Source: Marinilabiliales bacterium (GTDB lineage: Bacteria > Bacteroidota > Bacteroidia > Bacteroidales > SZUA-534). From it: DNA of 64,000 bases. Shown in pieces: positions 16,963-25,423 of this stretch; position 1 is the first letter of the stretch, and every line of letters starts with the position of its first letter. The stretch lies in the NCBI GenBank assembly GCA_003512955.1, contig DOTG01000044.1:62001-126000 (forward strand). The letters are read 5' to 3'. The position numbers and the translations under genes are program-made. Below the pieces are notes generated by a model, which saw only the letters and a program-made list of their open reading frames with translations, was not told the origin of the DNA and ran no database searches.

Positions 16963-19884
16963 ATGATTTTGCAACAACATAGTGCCGAATTATCAAAACT
17001 CATTGAAGGAGAAATCCTATGGGATGAAGCTTCAAGGATACGTTATGCTACCGATGCATCGGTCTATTTTGAGAAACCCGAAGCCATTATTATTCCTAAA
17101 AACCCAAAGGATGTTGAAACCATTGTCGGGTATGCATCAAAACACCGAATGCCCTTAATTCCCCGTGCTGCCGGTACCTCGTTAGCCGGACAGGTAGTTG
17201 GTAACGGCTGGGTAGTTGATATTTCGAAACATTTGAATCAGATTCTGGAACTTAATGTGAATGAACGATGGGTAAAAGTGCAACCCGGAGTGATTTTGGA
17301 CGAACTCAACCGTTTTTTGCAACCCCACGGGTTGTTTTTTGGTCCCGAAACATCTACGGCCAACCGTTGTACCCTGGGTGGCATGGTGGGTAACAATGCC
17401 TGTGGTTTACATGCGGTGGTTTATGGCACCACCCGCGACCATTTGCTAGAAGTTACTGGCTTTTTGAGCGATGGTTCCGAAGTAACTTTTAAACCGGTTT
17501 CTGAAACGGAATTTGAACAAAAATGTCAACAAACCGACCTCGAAGGAAAAATTTATCATCAATTAAAGACTTTTCTCGAAAACAAAGAAAACCAAACGGC
17601 TATTCAGGAAAATTATCCGGATCGGGGAATTGTACGCCGAAATAACGGCTACGCCCTTGATCAGTTGCTTTACACGCAGCCATTTATAAAGAATCATGTT
17701 GCCTTCAATATTTCAAAATTGATAGCCGGTTCAGAAGGTACCCTTTTGTTTATGAGCGAAATAAAACTACAGTTGGTACCCCTTCCCCCGAAAGAAAAAG
17801 CACTGGTAGCCGCCCATTTTCACTCGATTATCGATGCCCTGAAAGCCAACATTATTGCACTAAAGCATGGTGTAACTGCTGTGGAACTGATGGACGATAT
17901 TATTCTCAATGCCTCAAAGGATAATTTTGAGCAACTGAGAAACCGGTTTTTTGTTCAGGGAAACCCTAAAGCCCTTTTACTGATTGAGTTTGCCAAGGAG
18001 GATGTTTCAGAGTTAGCATTGCCTATACAAACCATGATTGCTGAATTGCAACAAAACCAGCTAGGGTATCATTTCCCGGTTTTAAAAGGTGTTGATATTA
18101 AAAAAGCCTGGGAATTGCGCAAAGCAGGACTGGGTATCATGTCGAACATTCCGGGCGATACCAAATCGGTGACGGTTATTGAAGATACTGCCGTTCATCC
18201 CGATGTGCTCCCCGATTATATTGAAGAATTTACACAAATAATGGATGGCTATGACGAAAAATGTGTCTATCATGCCCATGCCGGAACGGGTGAGATTCAT
18301 CTGCGTCCGCGATTAAATTTAAAAAACAAAGCCGATATTGATAAGTTTGAAAAACTGGCCTGGGATATTGCCCGTCTGGTGAAAAAATACCGGGGTTCGC
18401 TGAGTGGTGAGCATGGCGATGGAAGACTTCGGGGCGAATTTATCCCATTCATGTTGGGCGATCAGGTTTTTAGTTTATTAAAAGAACTTAAAAACACCTG
18501 GGATCCGAACCATATTTTCAATCCAGGTAAAATTATTGATACACCACCCATGCGTGAAAACCTGCGCTATTCAAAGGGAATAACCAAAGAGATTCAGACC
18601 TATTTCGATTTTTCCGATAAACAGGGGATTATCCGCACAACCGAAAGCTGCAATGGGTCGGGTGATTGCCGGAAACTGCATACCGCCGGAGGAACCATGT
18701 GTCCCAGCTTTATGGCTACCCGCGACGAAAAACATGTAACCCGGAGCCGTGCGAATATTTTAAGGGAGTTTTTGGTGAATTCACCCAAGAAAAATCCGTT
18801 CAACCATCGTGAAATCTATGAGGCACTTGATTTGTGCCTTTCGTGCAAAGCCTGTAAATCGGAATGTCCGAGCAGCGTAGATGTGGCAAAACTTAAAGCC
18901 GAATTTTTGCAACATTGGTACAATGAACATGGAATCCCCCTACGGGCAAGGGCTATTGCCCATATCAGCAAACTTAACCGGTTGGGCTCCCATTTTCCTC
19001 AATTAACCAATTTTGTTCTGACAAACAAAATCACATCAAGGTTTCTTAAAAGTATGTTGGGAATGGCTCCCAGCCGTTCCCTCCCAAAGTTACAGGCAAC
19101 CACCTTACAAAAATGGATAGCACAAAATAAACCCAACAACAATAGTGCATCTAAAGGCCGGTTGGTTTTATTTATCGATGAGTTTACCAATTACAACGAC
19201 ACATCGATAGGTATTACCGCTATCCGCCTGCTTACAAAACTTGGATACGGTGTTCAGGTGGTTCCCCATGCCGAAAGTGGCCGGACCTATTTATCGAAAG
19301 GGATGTTACTGAAGGCAAAGGAAATTGCCCTTAAAAATGTAAAAATCTTTAAAGACCTGATACATTCTGAAAACCCTCTGATTGGTATTGAACCATCGGC
19401 TATTCTTACTTTCCGTGATGAATATCCCGATTTGGTAGGTACCGGATTAAAAGAAACTGCAAAAGAATTGGCCAAGAATACCTTCACCATCGAAGAATTT
19501 CTGGCCCGCGAAATTGAAACAGGGAAAATTGATAAAAACCTGTTTACCAACGGAAAAAGGCACATTAAACTGCATGGGCATTGCCAACAAAAGGCCATTG
19601 CTTCTACCCTGCCAACCAAAACCATACTTTCGTTTCCCGAAAATTATACAGTGGAAGAAATCCCCAGTGGCTGTTGTGGCATGGCTGGAAGTTTTGGATA
19701 TGAAAAGGAACATTATACCTTATCAATGCAAATTGGGGAATTGGTATTGTTTCCTACCATCAAAAAAACAACTTACAGCACGCTCATTGCCGCTTCGGGA
19801 ACCAGTTGCCGCCACCAGATTTTCGATGGTACCGGCCGAAAAGCATTGCATCCGGTAGAGGTTTTGTTTGGGGCTATGGCATAA
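16963..19884 (+). CDS. FAD-binding oxidase with C-terminal Fe-S/CCG domains, YdiJ-like D-2-hydroxyglutarate dehydrogenase candidate
   Basis: 973 residues from the ATG at 16963; the frame also offers a TTG at 16954. Residues about 40-220 form a PCMH-type FAD domain (PRAAGTSLAGQVVG, GGMVGNNACG). A FAD-oxidase C-terminal domain follows (HAHAGTGEIHLRP, SLSGEHGDGRLRGEF, NPGKI), then a 4Fe-4S ferredoxin-like segment (CLSCKACKSECP) and cysteine-rich CCG-type motifs (HGHCQQKA, SGCCGMAGSFGYE). The length and architecture match E. coli YdiJ, which oxidises D-2-hydroxyglutarate; D-lactate or glycolate are alternatives for the superfamily. A TATTTTTG -7 element lies at 16935-16942 without a clear -33 partner. 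A GCGAAGC/GCTTCGC hairpin sits in the gap at 16869-16888. Confidence 0.85.
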   Translation: MILQQHSAELSKLIEGEILWDEASRIRYATDASVYFEKPEAIIIPKNPKDVETIVGYASKHRMPLIPRAAGTSLAGQVVGNGWVVDISKHLNQILELNVNERWVKVQPGVILDELNRFLQPHGLFFGPETSTANRCTLGGMVGNNACGLHAVVYGTTRDHLLEVTGFLSDGSEVTFKPVSETEFEQKCQQTDLEGKIYHQLKTFLENKENQTAIQENYPDRGIVRRNNGYALDQLLYTQPFIKNHVAFNISKLIAGSEGTLLFMSEIKLQLVPLPPKEKALVAAHFHSIIDALKANIIALKHGVTAVELMDDIILNASKDNFEQLRNRFFVQGNPKALLLIEFAKEDVSELALPIQTMIAELQQNQLGYHFPVLKGVDIKKAWELRKAGLGIMSNIPGDTKSVTVIEDTAVHPDVLPDYIEEFTQIMDGYDEKCVYHAHAGTGEIHLRPRLNLKNKADIDKFEKLAWDIARLVKKYRGSLSGEHGDGRLRGEFIPFMLGDQVFSLLKELKNTWDPNHIFNPGKIIDTPPMRENLRYSKGITKEIQTYFDFSDKQGIIRTTESCNGSGDCRKLHTAGGTMCPSFMATRDEKHVTRSRANILREFLVNSPKKNPFNHREIYEALDLCLSCKACKSECPSSVDVAKLKAEFLQHWYNEHGIPLRARAIAHISKLNRLGSHFPQLTNFVLTNKITSRFLKSMLGMAPSRSLPKLQATTLQKWIAQNKPNNNSASKGRLVLFIDEFTNYNDTSIGITAIRLLTKLGYGVQVVPHAESGRTYLSKGMLLKAKEIALKNVKIFKDLIHSENPLIGIEPSAILTFRDEYPDLVGTGLKETAKELAKNTFTIEEFLAREIETGKIDKNLFTNGKRHIKLHGHCQQKAIASTLPTKTILSFPENYTVEEIPSGCCGMAGSFGYEKEHYTLSMQIGELVLFPTIKKTTYSTLIAASGTSCRHQIFDGTGRKALHPVEVLFGAMA

Positions 19885-19887
19885 AAA

Positions 19888-19916
19888 AGCCACCTCAAAA
19901 ATGAAGTGGCTCTTAA
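19888..19916. terminator. Terminator shared by convergent genes
   Basis: AGCCAC ... GTGGCT hairpin (19888-19911) with A-rich sequence before and TTAATTT after it, between the convergent stops at 19884 and 19936. It probably works in both directions. Confidence 0.7.
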
Positions 19917-19935
19917 TTTAATATCTCCTTATTTT

Positions 19936-22900
19936 CTAGTTATTCACAACAATTCTGCTATGCAACATCCGATTCCCAAGAGCTATTTGGATTTGATACA
20001 CTCCGGCACTAAACAGAGTCACATCCATTGGAATTTCAATGGTATGGCTGTTTTTATCCAATTGAAATTGTTGGATAATCCGACCTTCAATATTCAAAAT
20101 TGATATTTGAATAGTTCCGTTATAAACTTCCGAAGTAAAATTCAACTGAAACTGGCCATTGTTCGGATTTGGATAGGTTGCCAGGCTTTCATTGGCCAAT
20201 AAATCATCTACTCCATTGTTAATGACCATTACTTTCATGCTAATGGTATCGGTCCCACAATCATTGGTTACCTGCTGTTTGGGATAGTAGGTGCCCAATG
20301 CGTAAGTATGCGTGGGTGCAATCATGGTAGAGGTTGCGCCATCGCCAAATTCCCAATTATAGGTTTGGGCATTTTTTGAGGTATCCGCAAAAGTGGCTTC
20401 CAGATTATTCAGCGAAACAGTAAAACCTGCTACCGGAAGCGGATCAACCGTTAAATAGGCACTGTTTGAGGTGGTACTTCCGCACACGTTGGTAGCAATA
20501 CACACCACATCGCCCATGAATTCTTTTTGAACCGAATCAATATATAGCGAATTTGTCTGGCTTTCAAAGTCTTGACCATTCACTTTCCATTGGTAATTCA
20601 ACCCAAAGCCTTTTGCTTGTATCAAAAAATTCACCGATTGACCTTCGCAAACCCTTTTATTTGCAGGATGAGCTGTGAATGAAGGCGTCTCGGCCACCAA
20701 TATACTTATAGATTGGGTTGCTGTACAACCACCATTTGTTAACGAAACAAAATAGGTTGTCGATTGAGTAGGAATAACTGTAACCGAAGCTTCGGTACCT
20801 AAACTATTCGACCATTCAAAAGTACCTGTTCCTGATGCGGTCAATGTGGTTTCGCTGCCTTTACAAATTTCATCGGCACTTGTTGTTACCGTTAATTCAG
20901 GCACTGCTTTTAAAGTAACTTCCACAGTATCAGAGATTATATTGAAATAGCTATTCGATACTTTGCAATAATAAGACCCAACTTGAGCTTCCTGTATGTT
21001 TTCAATAGACAGAAGTTTGTCGGTCTGATTGGAAAGTGGGTTTCCGTTAAAGTACCATTTATACGACAAACCATAGCCTTTGGCATCAGCCTCAAGGTAT
21101 AACGCTTCGGCAGGGCAAAGTTCCACAGAAACAGGTTGCAAAGTAAATACCGGTTCATCATAAACATTGATGTAGGCCGATAAAGTTTTTACATCGGCAT
21201 TCTGATTATTAACAACCTTTAATGAAACACTTTTAGCTCCACCTGAGGTATATGAGACTTCGGAAGGAGTTATGCCTTCAAAAACAGCAGGAACGGCATC
21301 TTCACCAAAGCTCCAATAATATGTATAGCCATTATCAACGGTCTTGTTTTCAAAGGTAATTACCTGATTTACTGCAATAGATGTTTTCGATGCTTTAAAA
21401 TCGGGTGCAGGGAATGTATCTACGCAAAAAGGAACGGTGTCGGCTCCAGTGAATTCTGCACCACCACCCAAAACTTCCTGGATAGATTGATTTACAATTT
21501 GAAAGCTGCCGTTTCCGTTGGTACAGCAAATACCGTTAGCATCGGTAATAACAAATTTGTAACATCCTGTCGCTAAATCAATATTCTCAACCAGAGAATA
21601 AACGGAATCATTCAGGTAACCTGATGATGCTAATAAAACAGTTTCATTTGCATCTATCAATTTCCATGAAGTTTCGTTAGCTAGGCTATCTGTTGTAACT
21701 TGTACTTGAATCCAATTGGTTTCAGTCACAGAAAATGCGGATGCTACCTCATCTTGAATCTCAGTTTGATTGGCTTGAGTCATCCGCACTTTAAACGCAT
21801 GAGTACCGGCAGATGCCACAAATTTAGGGAGTTCTATGGTTCCGGTTTGATAAGTTTCCAAACCAACCTTTACAGGCAAATATTGAATTTCTTGATTGTC
21901 TAGTTGATAATTCAACCAAAGGGTATCCAGAAAATTTATACCAATATTTTTTACTGTAACCAAAGACTGGATTGAGTCTGAAGGGCTATAATTTCCTTTT
22001 GGCCCCTCAATCCCTAGAAAACGGGCATTATCGGCTTGGGTCACCGCTTCTTTATACAAGCTGGAACCCCACAATCCTCTTCCATAGGTTGACGCCCTGA
22101 TGGCATTGTTTTCGGGATTCGAGGCATCATAATAAATTTCTAGTTCTGATATTTCGGCGGTTGCAGGCAAACCATTACTAAAATATACCCACTCGGGCAT
22201 GGTGGCATCTTTATAAAAAACACCAATATCGGTACCTACATACAATCCCTCGTTGCTGGTTTTATCAAAAGCAATTGAAGTAAAATTCACCTGGGGCAGG
22301 TTTTGGTTTATTTTAGTCCAAGTGGTTCCTTTGTCTGCCGATTTGTAAACACTATAGTTCGATGCCGTGGCATAAACAATGTTTTCATCTGTTGGATGAG
22401 CAACAATATCGGTAACCAGCGATGAGGGGAAATTCGATAATTTTGTCCATGTAGGCGATGTTGCCGTAACATCGAGGGTCCTATACAGGCTCTTATCTTC
22501 CCGGGCTGCATACAAAATGTCAGGATTAACCGGGGAACTCTCCAAAACAACAAAATTACTGGTATTGGCAATTCCTGAAGTAATTTTACTCCAAACAACA
22601 CTTGATGCTTGAACGTTAGTAGTCCTCCAGATATTTTTCATACCTACATACATCACTTTTGCATTTCCTTGATTTAAAATATAGGGAGTCACCCATGCTC
22701 CATCCTCGTTCATTGCGCCATAGCCATTACCGGCAACCTGGGTAAAACTGCCACCGCTAACACTTCTGTAAATTGAACCATAATAAAGTTCACCATATTT
22801 GTATTTTTCGGTAGTATGGTCGAACAAGCATTCCATACCGTCACCACCCAAAATGACACTCCAGACATTGTCTTTAAAATAACTGGTCCCATTATCCTGA

Positions 22901-24351
22901 TTGCCACAAAGCACCCAATTACGTTTGGTGGCGCTTTGACCAATTTTATAAATCTGTGAAATAGATATCCCCGATGAAATATTAATCCATGAGGTTCCTC
23001 CATTATCGGTATAATACAGGCCACCGTCATTCCCGGTGTACAATCGGTTGTTTAAGGGGTTGAAGGCCATATCATGATGGTCGGCATGAACGGGAGGCGC
23101 CCCAGAACCAACCCAATGAGCATTAATCTTCCATGTTTTTCCTGAGTCTTTCGATTTCCAAATATTTACGCCTCCTGTATATATTATTTTAGGGTCAATC
23201 GGATCAGCAGAAATACACAAATCGTACCAAGCCTGACCACCACCGTCAGAACCATTCGACTGCCACCCCATGATGTTAGGTGTTGTACTTTGTAAGGTAA
23301 ATGATTCCCCACCATTTGTTGACAAGTATAAGCCTTTGAATTCGGTGGCTGTGGTTGCCATAACATAAACATAATCCGAATTGGCTGGTGTTACTGCAAC
23401 AACGGCCCTTGACCAGGAACTCAATCCATTTGAAACTTTTATCCAGGTTTCACCATTGTCGGTTGAGCGGTAAAATGAACTACTTTTAATTGCATAAACA
23501 ATATCTGCATTGTTAGTATTAAACACGATAGATTTCGAGGTTCCACTCGATTTTAATACCCAACTTTCGCCACCGTCAACCGATTTGTAAATACCATTTT
23601 CAGTAGCTGCAATCAGCACATCAGTATAATTGGGGTGAACAAGCATCATGTTCACGGTTATTTCACCCATTCCTTCGGTTTTCTGTATCCAGGTAGTTCC
23701 GCCATCAAAACTTTTATAAACCCCCAAACCGGGAGCATCTCCGGCATCACGGTCACCGGTCCCGATATAAATAATGTTTGGATCCACCGGATTCACAGCA
23801 ATAGCTGAAACCCCTAGGGTTGATAACCTGTCGGTTGTTGTTTCCCAGGTAGCTCCATTATCGGTTGAACGCCAGAAACCTCCTGAAGGAGCTCCAATAT
23901 AAATGGTATTTTGGCTGAAAGGATGAAAAGCTATCGCATTAATCCGGCCCATCCCATTTGGTTGCCCCGACTCTGGATTTGGAAGATTGATAGGCCCCAG
24001 TATTTCCCAGTTTCCATTTCCTTTTTTGTTTTGGGGTAATTGCATCAATTCATTGTAAATATGCACATTTCGGCTCAAATCGGGTTTATTGCCAAACTCA
24101 TCAACCCGTGTTTTCATAAAATGCTCCCAGCGTTTAAAAGGCTTCCACCCGCTTCCTCTAACGATTTCGCGATTGCTCCAATATAAATTAAAAGCACGCT
24201 GTGTTTCATAAAAATTGGCATCCCTGTCCTGCATCATCTCAATCCAATACGGATAATCCGCCGTATCATTACCTCCCGCGACTTCCTTATCTTGTGCATG
24301 GGTTATAATCACTATTGCCAATAACAGGGCTTGAATAAATAGTTTGTTCAT
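19936..24351 (-). CDS. T9SS-secreted BNR/Asp-box beta-propeller protein with PKD and Ig-like domains
   Basis: 1471 residues; signal peptide MNKLFIQALLLAIVIITHAQ. Residues about 110-780 carry many Asp-box repeats (STDNGATWE, SFDGGTTWI, SVDGGESWV, SKDSGKTWK, SADKGTTWT), as in sortilin/VPS10- and sialidase-type propellers. Then come a CARDB-like segment, a PKD-like domain (YYWSFGEDAVP), Ig-like domains with paired cysteines (VELCPAEALYLEADAKGYG; RVCEGQSVNF), another PKD (YNWEFGDGATSTM) and a C-terminal sorting domain (ATYPNPNNGQFQLNF ... GVYQIQIALGNRMLHSRIVV). It is an exported surface or secreted protein of unknown ligand. No catalytic sialidase residues can be assigned. Confidence 0.87.
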   Translation of the reverse strand: MNKLFIQALLLAIVIITHAQDKEVAGGNDTADYPYWIEMMQDRDANFYETQRAFNLYWSNREIVRGSGWKPFKRWEHFMKTRVDEFGNKPDLSRNVHIYNELMQLPQNKKGNGNWEILGPINLPNPESGQPNGMGRINAIAFHPFSQNTIYIGAPSGGFWRSTDNGATWETTTDRLSTLGVSAIAVNPVDPNIIYIGTGDRDAGDAPGLGVYKSFDGGTTWIQKTEGMGEITVNMMLVHPNYTDVLIAATENGIYKSVDGGESWVLKSSGTSKSIVFNTNNADIVYAIKSSSFYRSTDNGETWIKVSNGLSSWSRAVVAVTPANSDYVYVMATTATEFKGLYLSTNGGESFTLQSTTPNIMGWQSNGSDGGGQAWYDLCISADPIDPKIIYTGGVNIWKSKDSGKTWKINAHWVGSGAPPVHADHHDMAFNPLNNRLYTGNDGGLYYTDNGGTSWINISSGISISQIYKIGQSATKRNWVLCGNQDNGTSYFKDNVWSVILGGDGMECLFDHTTEKYKYGELYYGSIYRSVSGGSFTQVAGNGYGAMNEDGAWVTPYILNQGNAKVMYVGMKNIWRTTNVQASSVVWSKITSGIANTSNFVVLESSPVNPDILYAAREDKSLYRTLDVTATSPTWTKLSNFPSSLVTDIVAHPTDENIVYATASNYSVYKSADKGTTWTKINQNLPQVNFTSIAFDKTSNEGLYVGTDIGVFYKDATMPEWVYFSNGLPATAEISELEIYYDASNPENNAIRASTYGRGLWGSSLYKEAVTQADNARFLGIEGPKGNYSPSDSIQSLVTVKNIGINFLDTLWLNYQLDNQEIQYLPVKVGLETYQTGTIELPKFVASAGTHAFKVRMTQANQTEIQDEVASAFSVTETNWIQVQVTTDSLANETSWKLIDANETVLLASSGYLNDSVYSLVENIDLATGCYKFVITDANGICCTNGNGSFQIVNQSIQEVLGGGAEFTGADTVPFCVDTFPAPDFKASKTSIAVNQVITFENKTVDNGYTYYWSFGEDAVPAVFEGITPSEVSYTSGGAKSVSLKVVNNQNADVKTLSAYINVYDEPVFTLQPVSVELCPAEALYLEADAKGYGLSYKWYFNGNPLSNQTDKLLSIENIQEAQVGSYYCKVSNSYFNIISDTVEVTLKAVPELTVTTSADEICKGSETTLTASGTGTFEWSNSLGTEASVTVIPTQSTTYFVSLTNGGCTATQSISILVAETPSFTAHPANKRVCEGQSVNFLIQAKGFGLNYQWKVNGQDFESQTNSLYIDSVQKEFMGDVVCIATNVCGSTTSNSAYLTVDPLPVAGFTVSLNNLEATFADTSKNAQTYNWEFGDGATSTMIAPTHTYALGTYYPKQQVTNDCGTDTISMKVMVINNGVDDLLANESLATYPNPNNGQFQLNFTSEVYNGTIQISILNIEGRIIQQFQLDKNSHTIEIPMDVTLFSAGVYQIQIALGNRMLHSRIVVNN

Positions 24352-24690
24352 TGTTTGTTTATTTAGATGTTTTGAAAGTATTTTTTTTATAGTCGGCTAT
24401 ATTACTAAAATAAATCCACACTCCTTTTTATTATCAACTCAATCAACTCAATTCCAAATCCAAAATACATTGGTTTTAAATATGATATGAAATTTCTATT
24501 GCTGAAAAGCATATCATTTCCATCAACTTTAGAACAACTGAGAATTGGATTCTACTACACTATTTTAAAATTTATTAAGAAAAATTTAACCAATAAGGTA
24601 GGGTGGAGCGAATTTTAACTGTTTTAGTATCATGTAGCCTAAAAAGCTACTTGAAACGAAAACCTTAAAATCGATAAATAACACTGCATT
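24352..24690. other. Intergenic AT-rich region, no gene seen
   Basis: The gap separates the divergent Asp-box protein and ACP-like genes. It is AT-rich with no credible ORF. The only structure I see is a small hairpin GTAGC-ctaaaaa-GCTAC near 24634-24650, about 40 bases before the ACP-like ATG. No full-consensus promoter was recognised. Confidence 0.5.
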
Positions 24691-24942
24691 ATGGAAAAAG
24701 AGATTAAATTGGGAGTTTACCGCATATTGAGAAAACTTGGTGTAAACCGTGAGGAAATCTACCCAGAAGCCAAATTTAACACAGACTATTTCTTTGATGA
24801 TATGGATTGGAACTGTTTTCTTTTTTTTATCGAAAGCAAATTCAATATTTCAATATCCGATGACGAACAAAAGGAATTGGTTACTGTTGCTAACACCATT
24901 GATATTGTGGACCGCCACGTGCACGCCATGCATATAAACTAA
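24691..24942 (+). CDS. Acyl-carrier-protein-like small protein lacking the phosphopantetheine serine
   Basis: 83 residues, all-helical in pattern. Residues 32-65 (FDDMDWNCFLFFIESKFNISISDDEQKEL, split here) align by eye with the ACP signature D-S-L-D-x-x-E-L-x-x-x-(I/L)-E-x-x-F-x-I-x-I-x-D-x-E, and V-x-T-I-x-D-(I/V)-V-D matches helix 4. The serine that would carry 4'-phosphopantetheine is replaced by Asp (D-D-M-D). It may be a degenerate ACP with a structural or regulatory role, or an ACP-fold protein that never carried a prosthetic group. It stands alone between noncoding stretches and has its own terminator, so no partner enzyme is suggested by context. Confidence 0.65.
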   Translation: MEKEIKLGVYRILRKLGVNREEIYPEAKFNTDYFFDDMDWNCFLFFIESKFNISISDDEQKELVTVANTIDIVDRHVHAMHIN

Positions 24943-24961
24943 CAACTAAACCTAAACTGAG

Positions 24962-24988
24962 AATCCCCCCGAAAGGGGATTTTTTTTG
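24962..24988 (+). terminator. Rho-independent terminator of the ACP-like gene
   Basis: AATCCCC (24962-24968), short loop, GGGGATT (from 24975) followed by seven further T residues; strong intrinsic terminator. Confidence 0.9.
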
Positions 24989-25345
24989 AACTGAATTTGC
25001 ATACATATGCATACTGTTACCAGCCACTAAAAGATTGTTTCAATATTTTTCAACCCAAATTCCGCAGGCAAAATATTAATGGTCATAAGAATGTGGTTCT
25101 TAGCCACGGTGCGGTTTCTTTAAACTGCATGAAGAAAATTTGTTCTAAAACCCTTATATTTAATAGAGTTTGCGCTACAACTTGGGTTTAAAGTTCAAGT
25201 AAATTCTCAGTGAAATTTCAGGTACCTGACAACTTGCCGAACTATGCCTTGAAAGAATCGAGTGCCTTTAAAATCAAAGGCGTCTGAAAGGGAAATCTTT
25301 TTGGTAAAAAAACCTTTATTGTTCCCTAACTTATAAAAAAACAGC
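24989..25345. other. Leader region upstream of secA, no gene seen
   Basis: About 360 bases without a convincing ORF. It contains GCATACATATGCATAC (palindromic ATGCATACATATGCAT-like block near 24999-25015), a GCCTTT-aaaatc-AAAGGC hairpin (near 25264-25281), then GGTAAAAAAACC. These could be part of a small RNA or a secA leader, but I cannot match them to a known family. Confidence 0.35.
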
Positions 25346-25353
25346 TATTTTTG
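25346..25353 (+). promoter_or_regulatory. -7 element of the secA promoter
   Basis: TATTTTTG at 25346-25353 matches TAnnTTTG fully. The nearest TTG (25319-25321) is 24 bases upstream, longer than usual, so the -33 half is weak. The predicted leader to the secA ATG is about 65 bases. Confidence 0.45.
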
Positions 25354-25423
25354 TCTGTCTTGTAAAAATATTAAGTTTTTTGGCTTAAAAAATTGTGAAT
25401 TAAAGAAATATAACAAAAATAAT

